The position numbers were made by a program, and so were the translations under genes. Shown one piece after another: positions 1 through 7,385 of a DNA stretch of 24,369 nucleotides. The stretch is from JBFXAM01 sp050184295. GTDB taxonomy: Bacteria > Planctomycetota > Phycisphaerae > UBA1845 > Fen-1342. The notes below the pieces were generated by a model. The model searched no databases, was not told the origin of the DNA, and saw only the letters and a list, made by a program, of their open reading frames with translations. How positions within the stretch are numbered: the first letter of the stretch is position 1; every line of letters starts with the position of its first letter. Location of the stretch: NCBI GenBank assembly GCA_050184295.1, contig JBFXAM010000066.1, forward strand, positions 1-24,369. Direction: 5' to 3'.

Positions 1-2
1 CG

Positions 3-86
3 ACACACGTCGCGCTGATCGTCGCGCTCGCCGCGGTGCACGCACTTTTTGGCGGTGTCGCGTAGCAGACCCCGGCGGTCGCGAAC
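3..86 (+). pseudogene. Upstream remnant of the O-antigen-ligase-like gene, ending in an in-frame TAG
   Basis: In the same reading frame as the following gene, positions 3-62 encode a hydrophobic stretch (ALIVALAAVHALFGGVA) that looks like a transmembrane helix. It ends in TAG at 63-65. The frame then continues without a shift through 66-86 into the downstream open frame, which opens with another membrane helix. The other two frames here are not hydrophobic. The simplest reading is one membrane-protein gene that enters from outside the window and is interrupted by an amber codon, either a real nonsense mutation or a base error. The alternative is that one gene ends at 65 and another begins at 87. 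Confidence 0.45.
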
Positions 87-1094
87 GTGTGGTCGCTCGA
101 GCTGGTCGGCGAGTGGGCGTTCGCGCTGGTCGGCTGTGCCTGGGCAATCGGATTTGTCGAGGGCCGCACCCGAGCCAACGTCCTGTGTTTCGGTGCGTTC
201 GCCGCGCTCGCGGCGTCGCTGGTGCACGGGCTCGTCGATTTCGCATTGCTGACGCCCGCGGGGTTGGCTTGCTTCGTCTTGCTCGCTGCGATCGGCGCGG
301 GCCTCGCGCCGGCGCGCACGCGGGAGACCCGCAACACCGCGATCCCGAGCCGCGTGCGGGCGGCTTGGCCGTGGGTGCTTCCTATCCTGTGCGCGTGCTT
401 CCAAGGCGTAATCGTCGCGCCGACCTATCGCGCCCAGGTCGCCGACGCCGCGCTTCCCGAGAGTCTGTCGCAGTCCCGGTCACCGAACGATGCACTGGTG
501 CGCCTCGCGGCGCACCGAGACGCCGCGTTTGCCGACGCGTGGAGCGCCGCCGGGCCGCGCCGGCTCGCACGCCTCGCACTCCAGGTCGCAAGCACGACGG
601 GCGGTGTGACCGACTACGATCGGTCGGCGGCGCTGCGGCTCGCCGCCGATGCGGTCGAAACCGCCGAACGCCGCAATCCTGCCAGCCTCGCCACGCTGCG
701 CGTCCGCGCGACGCTTGCCGACGCGCGCCGCGCGCTCGCGGAACAGCGCGGCGATCGCGCCGGCGCGTGCGAGCTGGCGCTGGCGGCGGCGCGCGGCAGG
801 TCGGCGCTCGTGGCCGCGCATCCAACGAGTCCGCGAATCCAACTCGAGGCCGGTGAGGCGTGGTTGCGATTCGCCATGCTCGCTCGCGAGGACGCGACAC
901 CCACGACACGTGCCGCCGCCAGCGGTCCGGCGGCTGCGGCGAACCTCGCTGACGCGGAAGCCCGCGCGCGGGAGCACATCCGCGCCGCGCTGCGCATCGA
1001 CGACACGCGCGGACCGGAGGAAGTGAACCGCCTGCGCTCCGCCGAGCGCGAGCGTGCGGTCGCGGCGTTGCGCTCGCTCGGTGATTTGCCATAG
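87..1094 (+). CDS. C-terminal part of an O-antigen ligase (Wzy_C)-like membrane protein with a TPR-like tail
   Basis: The open frame gives 335 residues from a GTG at 87. Four hydrophobic segments lie at about residues 7-24, 31-50, 55-73 and 93-111. The segment HGLVDFALLTPAGLACF (residues 47-63) resembles the conserved H-x-x-VDF-x-L-x-x-P-A region near the last membrane helices of O-antigen ligase/polymerase-family proteins, which join or polymerise polysaccharide units at the membrane. Residues 130-335 are alanine- and arginine-rich, probably helical, in the position of the TPR-like tails some family members carry. No Shine-Dalgarno-like sequence precedes the GTG and the hydrophobic frame continues upstream past a TAG, so this is probably the tail of a longer, possibly broken gene. 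The family call is by pattern only. The stop lies 16 nt from the stop of the convergent gene. Confidence 0.55.
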   Translation: MWSLELVGEWAFALVGCAWAIGFVEGRTRANVLCFGAFAALAASLVHGLVDFALLTPAGLACFVLLAAIGAGLAPARTRETRNTAIPSRVRAAWPWVLPILCACFQGVIVAPTYRAQVADAALPESLSQSRSPNDALVRLAAHRDAAFADAWSAAGPRRLARLALQVASTTGGVTDYDRSAALRLAADAVETAERRNPASLATLRVRATLADARRALAEQRGDRAGACELALAAARGRSALVAAHPTSPRIQLEAGEAWLRFAMLAREDATPTTRAAASGPAAAANLADAEARAREHIRAALRIDDTRGPEEVNRLRSAERERAVAALRSLGDLP

Positions 1095-1105
1095 CGGCGC
1101 GCCGC
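1094..1105. repeat. 12-bp perfect palindrome between convergent genes
   Basis: GCGGCGCGCCGC is its own reverse complement. It begins at the last base of the plus-strand stop codon and fills most of the short gap to the convergent minus-strand gene. It could act as a compact bidirectional terminator element, but there is no T tract and such palindromes are common in DNA this GC-rich. Confidence 0.3.
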
Positions 1106-1110
1106 GCAGC

Positions 1111-1410
1111 CTACGCACGCACGTCCAGACCGCCGGCCGCGTCCTCGTCGGGCGGCGCCTCGTCGTGCGGCTTGTGCTCGTGCTGCTCGGAGCTGGCGCG
1201 ACCCTGGCTGCCGGAGCCCTCGGCGTCGCTGTAAACCTGCGTGTCGGCGTCCTGCGTCTCGATGACTTCCTGGAGCGCCTTGTCGAAGGTGGGGCGGGTC
1301 GTGCGGCGGGTCTCGGCGGCTTCCTCCTTGGCGCGCGCCTCCGCGCTGCGCTGGGCGGCGCCCTGCGCGCCGACGACCGACGAGATCCAGTTGGGCGGAA
1401 TCGCGGACAT
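1111..1410 (-). CDS. Small acidic hydrophilic protein encoded downstream of fliA
   Basis: This 99-residue protein has no membrane segment or signal peptide. The N-terminal half (residues 1-50) is alanine-, arginine- and glutamate-rich and could form a helix. The second half (about 51-99) is acidic, low in complexity and rich in Asp, Glu, Gly, Ser and His, so probably disordered. The ATG has a good GGGAG site eight bases upstream. The gene lies 48 nt after fliA on the same strand and is probably co-transcribed. I do not recognise the family with certainty; its place at the end of the fliA unit suggests a flagellar or sigma-related role (a chaperone or FliA modulator are possibilities), but no sequence motif proves it. 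It has no clear FlgM-like C-terminal helix pair. Confidence 0.7.
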   Translation of the reverse strand: MSAIPPNWISSVVGAQGAAQRSAEARAKEEAAETRRTTRPTFDKALQEVIETQDADTQVYSDAEGSGSQGRASSEQHEHKPHDEAPPDEDAAGGLDVRA

Positions 1411-1458
1411 CGCAGCGGCTCCCGGTCCGCCGCCCCACGAGCGCCGCTTGCGCTCGGG

Positions 1459-2304
1459 CTAGGGGGCCGACTCTTCGAGCTCGTGCCGGCGCTCTTGCAG
1501 CCGATCGCGGAGGCGCAGCAGGATCGACGAGTGCATCTGGCTGACGCGCGACTCGGACAGGTCGAGCGTCATGCCGATCTCTTTCATGGTCATCTGCTCG
1601 TAGTAATACAGCACGATGATCAGGCGTTCGTCGCGTGTCAGCCCGGTGGTGACCAAATCCTTCAGGTCCTTGCGCTGCGCCTCGGAGACCGGATCGTGCC
1701 CCTGCTGATCGGGCAGCACGTCGATCTCCATGACGTCGCGCTGCGCGTCCGGATCGGTGAACTTGCGCGATAGCGAAACCAGCGACACCGCGTTCGCGTC
1801 ACGCATCAGCTTCTCAAACTGCGGCCGATTCAGCCCCAGCCGCTGGGCCACCTCGTCCTCGCTCGGCAGCCGCCCGAGTTCGACCTCCAGCGCTCGGCGG
1901 GCGTCGTCGAGCTGATGGGCGCGGTAGCGCACCAGGCGCGGCACCCAGTCGAGATTGCGCAGCTCGTCGAGGATCGCGCCGCGGATGCGCGGCGCGCAAT
2001 ACGTCTCGAATTTCACGCCGCGGCCGAGGTCGAACGCGTCCAGCGCGTCGACCAGCCCGAAGATGCCCGCGCTCATCAGGTCGTCCACGTCGACCTCGTC
2101 GGGCAGTTTCGAGCCGATCCGCTCCGCCGTGTACTTCACGAGATACAGATAGTGCTCGAGCAGGCGGTTGCGCAAGTCGTCGTCGCCGGTGCGCTTGTAC
2201 TCGCGCCATGCGTCCTGCAACTGGGCGGGATCGGGGTATTGGTAGGCACGCTGCTCGCGGCTGACGCGACGCAAGCGACCGATGTTCAACCGGCGATTGA
2301 CCAT
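1459..2304 (-). CDS. fliA: RNA polymerase sigma-28 factor for flagellar genes (FliA/WhiG family)
   Basis: The 281-residue product directs RNA polymerase to late flagellar, motility and chemotaxis promoters. Region 2 spans about residues 47-123 and includes the core-binding and -10 recognition helices (DLMSAGIFGLVDALDAFD, then FETYCAPRIRGAILDELR). Region 3 lies at about 124-180 and region 4 at about 218-268 (LTRDERLIIVLYYYEQ, then the helix-turn-helix MKEIGMTLDLSESRVSQ that reads the -35 element). This lacks the N-terminal region 1.1 of housekeeping sigma factors and fits the FliA/WhiG/SigD type rather than the ECF type. The length is a little above the usual 240-260, because of about 25 extra N-terminal residues. 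The ATG follows the stop of a small membrane protein by three nucleotides, so the two are translationally coupled. The ECF factor at 13243-13854 is clearly a different family. Confidence 0.93.
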   Translation of the reverse strand: MVNRRLNIGRLRRVSREQRAYQYPDPAQLQDAWREYKRTGDDDLRNRLLEHYLYLVKYTAERIGSKLPDEVDVDDLMSAGIFGLVDALDAFDLGRGVKFETYCAPRIRGAILDELRNLDWVPRLVRYRAHQLDDARRALEVELGRLPSEDEVAQRLGLNRPQFEKLMRDANAVSLVSLSRKFTDPDAQRDVMEIDVLPDQQGHDPVSEAQRKDLKDLVTTGLTRDERLIIVLYYYEQMTMKEIGMTLDLSESRVSQMHSSILLRLRDRLQERRHELEESAP

Positions 2305-2307
2305 GCT

Positions 2308-2583
2308 CTACCCCGTTTCCCCCGGGCCGGCGGCGGCGCGCTGCTCGGCGCCGGTCGCGGCCTCCAGGTGCTCGCGATCGATGGAAAGCTTCTTGCCTTG
2401 CAGGTGGTCGCGCAGAATGCGCTTCTGACCCGCCGCCACCAGTTGACTCACCAGCAATGTCCCCGCCATGATCAGCAACGCCCGCAGCAGCACCGTCGTG
2501 GGCGAATTCCCGACCGACAGTCCCACGCCCACCGCCGCCGCGAAGGCCAGCAGCGCTACCTGTGCTCCAAGCGTTCTGAGCAT
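2308..2583 (-). CDS. Small two-helix membrane protein, first gene of the fliA unit
   Basis: The 91-residue protein has two predicted membrane helices at about residues 7-24 and 30-50, followed by a basic stretch (GQKRILRDHLQGKK) and a soluble charged tail. Topology with both ends in the cytoplasm is plausible. Its stop (TAG) is three nucleotides from the fliA start, so tight coupling with the sigma factor is expected. An AAAGGCGG purine-rich stretch sits 9-16 nt upstream of the ATG. I do not recognise the family. Its position between flhF and fliA is where flhG (a MinD-like ATPase) usually lies, but the protein is too small and has no Walker motif, so it is not FlhG. A membrane partner of the flagellar apparatus or of FliA is an inference from location only. 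Confidence 0.72.
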   Translation of the reverse strand: MLRTLGAQVALLAFAAAVGVGLSVGNSPTTVLLRALLIMAGTLLVSQLVAAGQKRILRDHLQGKKLSIDREHLEAATGAEQRAAAGPGETG

Positions 2584-2601
2584 GTTGACGATCCGCCTTT
2601 C

Positions 2602-2629
2602 CTATCGGCCTGCGACGGCGCGCCCTTTG
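2602..2629 (-). promoter_or_regulatory. Candidate sigma-28 (FliA) promoter for the fliA unit
   Basis: Read on the minus strand, CAAA (2629-2626) is followed after 16 nt by GCCGATAG (2609-2602). The enterobacterial sigma-28 consensus is TAAA-N15-GCCGATAA, so the -10 matches at 7 of 8 positions and the -35 at 3 of 4, with one extra base in the spacer. It would give fliA autoregulation. A weakness is that transcription would start near 2595, leaving a leader of only about a dozen bases and cutting into the ribosome binding site. Confidence 0.35.
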
Positions 2630-2920
2630 GCCGCGTGTTCGCGACAACCCGCCGCACCACCGCCGACAAGCCGCGATTGCGGGACGGCGCCGGCCGTCCG
2701 CGTGCGCGTCCGGGAATCGGCCCACTGCGATCCCGCCGCGCAGCCGCACGACGGTCAATTCGAACGCGCCAAAATCACGCGGGCAGAATCTGCCGCGCCG
2801 CGCAAACCCGGTTCGATCGACGCCAATGCGGATTAGGGAAAACACGGCCGAATCGTGGCGCGACGGGAACAACACCAGAACGTGAGCGCGCCCTGCAGAT
2901 CGGCGTCCCTGCCGACGAAG

Positions 2921-2940
2921 CGTCTCCGGAAGCGGAAACG
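2921..2940 (-). terminator. Hairpin 17 nt downstream of flhF
   Basis: The minus-strand RNA would read CGUUUCCG, loop CUUC, CGGAGACG: an eight-pair stem with one G-U wobble and a four-base loop. No uridine tract follows, so it is not a classical intrinsic terminator. It may be a Rho-assisted stop or a 3'-end stabiliser for the flagellar transcript. Confidence 0.35.
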
Positions 2941-2956
2941 ACCGGACGGTGTGGGC

Positions 2957-4075
2957 TCATCCTTGAGCCGCGGACGCATGCGCCGCCCCGGTCGGCGAAC
3001 AGATTAGCGACGCAAGTCGGTTGCTGCAAGCCTCTTCCAGATCATTCGGCACACGCTGCCCAACCGACACATACGACAGCGACAACCCGATGTGCTGAAG
3101 CGCGTTTAACACGACGCCGAATCCGACGGCGTCGTCCAGATGCGTCAGCACCACGCGCGCCGCACCGAGCGGCGCGAACAACGCCGCCATTCGCTCCTGG
3201 ACGGGCGGCGCGAGCGTCGCCGGCAAGACCAGATGTGTCTCGTGCGGCCTCACGATCGCGAGCAGTTCGTCGAGCCGAGCCATGCGGCTCGCGTCGCGCG
3301 ACCCGATGCCGGGCGTGTCGACGAGCAGCACGTCGGTTTCATCGAGTTCGCCCAGCGCCGTCCGCAACCGCTCGGCGCGCTGTGCTGTGAACAAGCGCAC
3401 GTCAATGATGTCGGCATAGCGGCGGAGCTGCTCATGCGCCGCGAGCCGGTGCAGGTCGAGCGAGAGCAGCGCGACGCGCAAACGCTTTCGCAGCTTTAGG
3501 TGCGCCGCGAGCTTGGCCAGCGTGGTCGTCTTACCGCCGCCGGGCGGACCGACCAGCGCGATCCGCCGCGTCTCGCCCGGCGCGGGCGCGACGCCGCCGA
3601 CCGCGGGTAGCATCTCTGCGACGCATCGATGCAGCGCCGCGCGCAGCGCCTCCGGGTCGCGCTGTGCCGTAGCGTCGACCGCCGCCACGATGCGTTTGGC
3701 AAGCGCTTCGCCCACCTCGTTCTGCACCAGCCGCAGATACGCTTCGCGGAGGGCGGGCGCCGGCTCGGCAGTCGGCGCAGCGCGCACCGCAGCGGCTGCG
3801 GCCGGCGGGCGCGCGTCGCGCCGCGTCGCCGACGAGCGGGTGGGTGCGATGAGCCCGTGGTCCTCGGTGGCGTGCGGTCCGGCCGGCCTTGGCCCTGGCG
3901 CTGCGTCTGCCGACGGGGCCGCCACGATCTCGATCCAGCGCCGCCCGGCGGACCCCGGCGCGTCGGCCGCGAGTTGACCGGTCTTGAGGATAACGGCGTG
4001 CGGACCGAGTTCGCGCTTCACGAGTTCCAGCGCCGCCCGCATTGTCGCCGCCTTGAATTTCCGCCCTTCGCTCAT
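2957..4075 (-). CDS. flhF: FlhF, SRP-family GTPase for flagellar placement
   Basis: FlhF is a signal-recognition-type GTPase that sets where and how many flagella are built, acting at the inner membrane. The 372-residue protein has an N-terminal basic segment (MSEGRKFKAATMRAALELVKRE) typical of FlhF. An alanine/proline-rich linker (about 35-110) and the helical N domain (about 110-165) follow, then the G domain (170-350). G-domain motifs are Walker A GPPGGGKT (176-183), LSLDLHRLAAHEQLRRYA (204-221), DTPG (253-256) and THLD (311-314), ending in SVGQRVPNDLEEA. The usual SRP-GTPase forms are DTAGR and TKxD, so two guanine-binding motifs are altered. The ATG has GGGAGAGG just upstream, and the gene starts 37 nt after flhA. 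The partner gene flhG is not in the window. FtsY and Ffh are unlikely given the flagellar context and the LDLHRLAAHEQL motif. Confidence 0.9.
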   Translation of the reverse strand: MSEGRKFKAATMRAALELVKRELGPHAVILKTGQLAADAPGSAGRRWIEIVAAPSADAAPGPRPAGPHATEDHGLIAPTRSSATRRDARPPAAAAAVRAAPTAEPAPALREAYLRLVQNEVGEALAKRIVAAVDATAQRDPEALRAALHRCVAEMLPAVGGVAPAPGETRRIALVGPPGGGKTTTLAKLAAHLKLRKRLRVALLSLDLHRLAAHEQLRRYADIIDVRLFTAQRAERLRTALGELDETDVLLVDTPGIGSRDASRMARLDELLAIVRPHETHLVLPATLAPPVQERMAALFAPLGAARVVLTHLDDAVGFGVVLNALQHIGLSLSYVSVGQRVPNDLEEACSNRLASLICSPTGAAHASAAQG

Positions 4076-4112
4076 GCGCCTCTCCCACGCGGCGCGCCAC
4101 GCGCGCGGCGCG

Positions 4113-6221
4113 TTACGACTTCAGTTCGACGCTCACAATCCCATGTGCCCGCACATCCACGCCGCGAACGATCTCGTTCAGCGCCAGCACCGGCGTCAGC
4201 GGCGCCAGGGGCTCCAGCAGCCGGCGAATCCACAACCGCACCTGCGGCGAGCAGACGACCGCAACCGTCGCGCCGCCGGCCGACCCCGCCGCCTGCTCCA
4301 CTGCGATGCGCGTCTTGTTGCCGATCTCCGCCTGCCGGGCCGGCGGCAGCGTAAGCACCGAGCCGCCGTCGAGCCGCTGAATGTTCGCTTGCACGAATTC
4401 CTCGGTCGCCGGATCGAATGTGACGCAGTGCACGACGCCGGCGGCATCGCGATACTGGCCGCAGATCGTCCGCGCCAGTGCGTTGCGGGCGTATTCTGTC
4501 AGAATCTCGGCATCCTTGGTCTTGCCGGCCCAGTCGCCGAGCGCTTCGAGAATCGCCTCGAGGTCGCGGATCGGGACGCGCTCGCGCAACAGGTTCTGCA
4601 AGACGCGCTGCACCTCGCCGACTTTCAGCAGCGACGGGATCACCTCGTCCACCACCGTCGCGTTCTGCTGCTTCAAGTGGTCGATCAGCTTCTGCGTCTC
4701 GGTGCGGGTCAGCAGGTCGGCGGCATGGCGCTTGATGAGCTCGGCCAGGTGCGTCGCGATCACGCCGCTCGCGTCGACCACCGTGTAATTCATCCGCTCG
4801 GCCCGCTCGCGCTCGTGCTCGCCGATCCACCACGCCGGCAGACCGAAGGTCGGGTCGCGCGCCTCGATGCCCGGCAGCGGCTCGCCGGCCAGCCCCGAGT
4901 TGATCGCCAGCCGGCTGCCCGGAAAGACCTCGCCGCGCGCGATCTCCTGTCCGCGCAGCAGCACCGCGTATTGATTCGGCTCGATGAAGCTGCTGTCCCG
5001 GATGCGCACCGACGGCACGACCAGGCCGTATTCGGTCGCGACCTGCTTGCGCAGCGCGCCGATCCGTTCCAACAGGTCGCCGCCGCGCGCCTTGTCGACC
5101 AGCGACACCAGCCCAAAGCCGATCTGGAGCTCCAGCGCGTCGACGCCCAGCAGGCTCTCCACCTTCACCGGCCTGTTCTGCTCGCGCGTCCGCTCGTCGC
5201 TCGCTTTGCGCTCCTTCTGACGCCACTCGTTGCGACTCATCACGAACGCGAGCAGCCCGCTGCCCGTCGCGAGCGTGATCAGCGGGAACTTCGGCAGCGG
5301 CGTGAGCGCCAGGACGCCGAGAAACAGGGCGGCGGCCGTGAGCGCGACCGGCTTGCCGAGCATCTGCCCGAGCACTTCCTCGCCCATGTTGGTCTTGCCC
5401 GTGCTGCGCGTGACGAGCATGCCCGAGCCGATCGACAGGATGAACGCCGGTATCTGCGCCGCCAATCCGTCGCCGATCGTCAGCTTTGTGTAGACCGCGA
5501 GCGCCTGCATGATCGGCAGTCCGCCTTCGATGATGCCGACATAGAGCCCGCCGAGAATGTTGACGATCGTGACGACCAGTCCTGCGATCGCGTCGCCGCG
5601 GACGAACTTGCTGGCGCCGTCCATGGCGCCGTAGAAGTCCGCTTCGGCGGTGATCTCCGCGCGCCGCCGCCGCGCTTCGTTCTCGTCGATCAGCCCGGCG
5701 TTCAGGTCGGCGTCGATCGCCATCTGTTTGCCGGGCATGCCGTCGAGCGTGAAGCGCGCGGCGACCTCGGCGATGCGCGTCGCGCCCTTGGTGATCACGA
5801 CGAACTGGATGACGGTGATGATCAGGAAGATGATCACGCCCACGGCCAGCGAGTTCCCCGCCACAAACACGCCGAACGTGGCGATCACGTGGCCCGCCGC
5901 GGTCGGGCCTTCCGAGCCATACGTGAGCACGAGCCGCGTGGTCGCGATGTTGAGCACGAGCCGCAACAGCGTGAGCGCGAGCAGCATCGCCGGAAAGCTC
6001 GAAAACTCCAGCGGGCTCTTGAGGTACATCACGGTCATCATCACGATGACCGACAGCAGGATGTTCAGCACCAGAAGAAAGTCGAGCGCCGCGGTCGGCA
6101 GCGGAATCAGAATGACAAAAATCAGCGCGCCCGCGGCCGCCGGGAACAATAGCCCGCGATGCTCGCGCACCAGACGCGTCAGCGGGTTGTTCTCCAGCAG
6201 ATGGAGCGGGGACGAGGCCAT
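4113..6221 (-). CDS. flhA: FlhA, flagellar type III export gate protein
   Basis: FlhA forms the nonameric export gate in the inner membrane beneath the basal body and uses the proton motive force to drive export. The 702-residue length is typical. The N-terminal half holds about eight membrane helices (between residues 24 and 328). The conserved FHIPEP cytoplasmic loop is clear at about 146-180 (RIAEVAARFTLDGMPGKQMA followed by IDADLNAGLI). Residues 330-702 form the soluble docking domain for chaperone-substrate complexes, with conserved pieces such as GFGLVSLVDKARGGDLLERI and VPSVRIRDSSFIEPNQYAV. Position in a flagellar cluster, 23 nt after flhB, separates it from the virulence-type homologue SctV. 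No key motif is missing. Confidence 0.96.
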   Translation of the reverse strand: MASSPLHLLENNPLTRLVREHRGLLFPAAAGALIFVILIPLPTAALDFLLVLNILLSVIVMMTVMYLKSPLEFSSFPAMLLALTLLRLVLNIATTRLVLTYGSEGPTAAGHVIATFGVFVAGNSLAVGVIIFLIITVIQFVVITKGATRIAEVAARFTLDGMPGKQMAIDADLNAGLIDENEARRRRAEITAEADFYGAMDGASKFVRGDAIAGLVVTIVNILGGLYVGIIEGGLPIMQALAVYTKLTIGDGLAAQIPAFILSIGSGMLVTRSTGKTNMGEEVLGQMLGKPVALTAAALFLGVLALTPLPKFPLITLATGSGLLAFVMSRNEWRQKERKASDERTREQNRPVKVESLLGVDALELQIGFGLVSLVDKARGGDLLERIGALRKQVATEYGLVVPSVRIRDSSFIEPNQYAVLLRGQEIARGEVFPGSRLAINSGLAGEPLPGIEARDPTFGLPAWWIGEHERERAERMNYTVVDASGVIATHLAELIKRHAADLLTRTETQKLIDHLKQQNATVVDEVIPSLLKVGEVQRVLQNLLRERVPIRDLEAILEALGDWAGKTKDAEILTEYARNALARTICGQYRDAAGVVHCVTFDPATEEFVQANIQRLDGGSVLTLPPARQAEIGNKTRIAVEQAAGSAGGATVAVVCSPQVRLWIRRLLEPLAPLTPVLALNEIVRGVDVRAHGIVSVELKS

Positions 6222-6244
6222 TCAGCTCACTCTTTCGACCGTGG

Positions 6245-7318
6245 TCACGCCCGCGCCATCGCCGGCGCGCGGCCACTCAGCTCGTACACGTACGCCAGTA
6301 GTTCGGCGACCGCGCGGTAGAACGCCGGCGGAACCTCGTGCCCGACCTCCACCGCCGCATACAGCGCGCGTGCCAGGGGCGGTCGCTCCAGCACGGGAAT
6401 CTCGTGCTGCTCCGCAAGCTGCCGAATCCGCAGCGCCAGAAAGTCCTTGCCCTTCGCGATCACCTTCGGCGCCGCCATCGTCGCGTCGTCGTACTGGATC
6501 GCGACCGCGTACTCGGTCGGATTGGTCACCACAAAGTCGGCCTTCGGCACGTCCATCGCGAGCCGCTGCATCGCCAGCTTGAGCTGCATCTTGCGCAGCC
6601 GTTGCTTCACGTGCGGGTCGCCTTCCATCCGCTTCATCTCCTCCTTGATCTCCTGCTTCGACATCTTCAGACTCCGCTCCAGCGTCCAGCGCTGATAGAG
6701 CCAGTCGAGCAGGCCGAGCACGACCAGCGCCGCGCCCGCGCGCATGCACAGCCGATACAGCACGTCGGCCGACAGACTCACGATCCCGCCGGTCGTCAGT
6801 TGCCCAACCGCCAGCACGCGGGGCACATCCGCCGCGATCGTCCAGTACGCCACCGCCCCGACGCACATCATCTTCAGCAGCCCGAACCCCGTCCGCGCCA
6901 GCGAGCGCGTCGAGAACAGCCGCTTCACGCCCGCCAGCGGGCTCAACTGGCTCAACTTCGGCCGCAGCATCTTCCAGGTGAATGCGCCGCGACTCTGGGT
7001 CAGCGTGCTCATCAGCGTCACCAGCACCATCAGCAGCAGGAACGGCAACACGAGCGGCGCGGCGGCGGCCGCGATTCGTGGCAGCGTCTCGGGCAGCGTC
7101 TCGGTCCGTACGTCGTTCGCCCGCTCGATCTGCCGCACCAGGTCGAGCAAACCGCCCAGCAGCACCGGCCCGAACTGCCGCAGCAGCCACACCGCCGCCA
7201 GCAGCGCGACCGCCGCGGTCAGGTCATTGCTGAGCCCGAGCTGGCCGCGGTCGCGCGCCTCCTGGCGTCGGCGCGGCGTCGGAGCTTCCGTCTTTTCGCC
7301 GAAGTCGTCTTCCGCCAT
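6245..7318 (-). CDS. flhB: FlhB, export switch protein with a variant NPTE cleavage site
   Basis: FlhB controls the switch from rod/hook to filament export. The 357-residue protein begins with the family signature (EKTEAPTPRRRQEARDRGQ, residues 8-26). Four membrane helices lie at about 32-60, 84-106, 143-162 and 185-207. The cytoplasmic part starts with MSKQEIKEEMKRMEGDPHVK (219-238). The autocleavage site, normally NPTH, reads NPTE at 266-269 (bases 6512-6523). Asn and Pro, the residues essential for cleavage by cyclisation of Asn, are kept. The gene starts 67 nt after fliR and ends 23 nt before flhA. Length and remaining motifs are normal. Confidence 0.95.
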   Translation of the reverse strand: MAEDDFGEKTEAPTPRRRQEARDRGQLGLSNDLTAAVALLAAVWLLRQFGPVLLGGLLDLVRQIERANDVRTETLPETLPRIAAAAAPLVLPFLLLMVLVTLMSTLTQSRGAFTWKMLRPKLSQLSPLAGVKRLFSTRSLARTGFGLLKMMCVGAVAYWTIAADVPRVLAVGQLTTGGIVSLSADVLYRLCMRAGAALVVLGLLDWLYQRWTLERSLKMSKQEIKEEMKRMEGDPHVKQRLRKMQLKLAMQRLAMDVPKADFVVTNPTEYAVAIQYDDATMAAPKVIAKGKDFLALRIRQLAEQHEIPVLERPPLARALYAAVEVGHEVPPAFYRAVAELLAYVYELSGRAPAMARA

Positions 7319-7385
7319 GCGCGGTTTCTTTCTTCAGGTTCGCGGTCGCCCGTCGGAGACGGGCCGCCGACGCTCCGGGCGGCGC

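Larger units (their letters stand above)
2584..2956. other. Intergenic region between flhF and the fliA unit
   Basis: No convincing gene is seen on either strand. The minus-strand frames contain no Walker A or MinD-like motif that would mark an flhG remnant. The region holds a strong hairpin at 2921-2940 just after the flhF stop and a sigma-28-like promoter at 2602-2629. It therefore probably separates two transcription units. Confidence 0.6.

Noticed and set aside
2775..3029. 84-residue minus-strand frame at the end of flhF as a possible FlhG remnant
   Set aside because: It overlaps the FlhF C-terminus in another frame and has no Walker A or MinD motif.
1915..3390. Long open frame on the plus strand, 491 residues, opposite fliA and flhF
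   Set aside because: It is antisense to two clear flagellar genes, arginine/alanine-rich and without family features; long antisense frames are common at this GC content.
3984..6152. 722-residue open frame on the plus strand opposite flhA
   Set aside because: It mirrors the flhA coding frame, is extremely His/Arg/Gln-rich and has no recognisable domain.
4072..6276. 734-residue minus-strand frame overlapping flhA
   Set aside because: It is an out-of-frame shadow of flhA, arginine/glycine-rich, and would overlap both neighbours.
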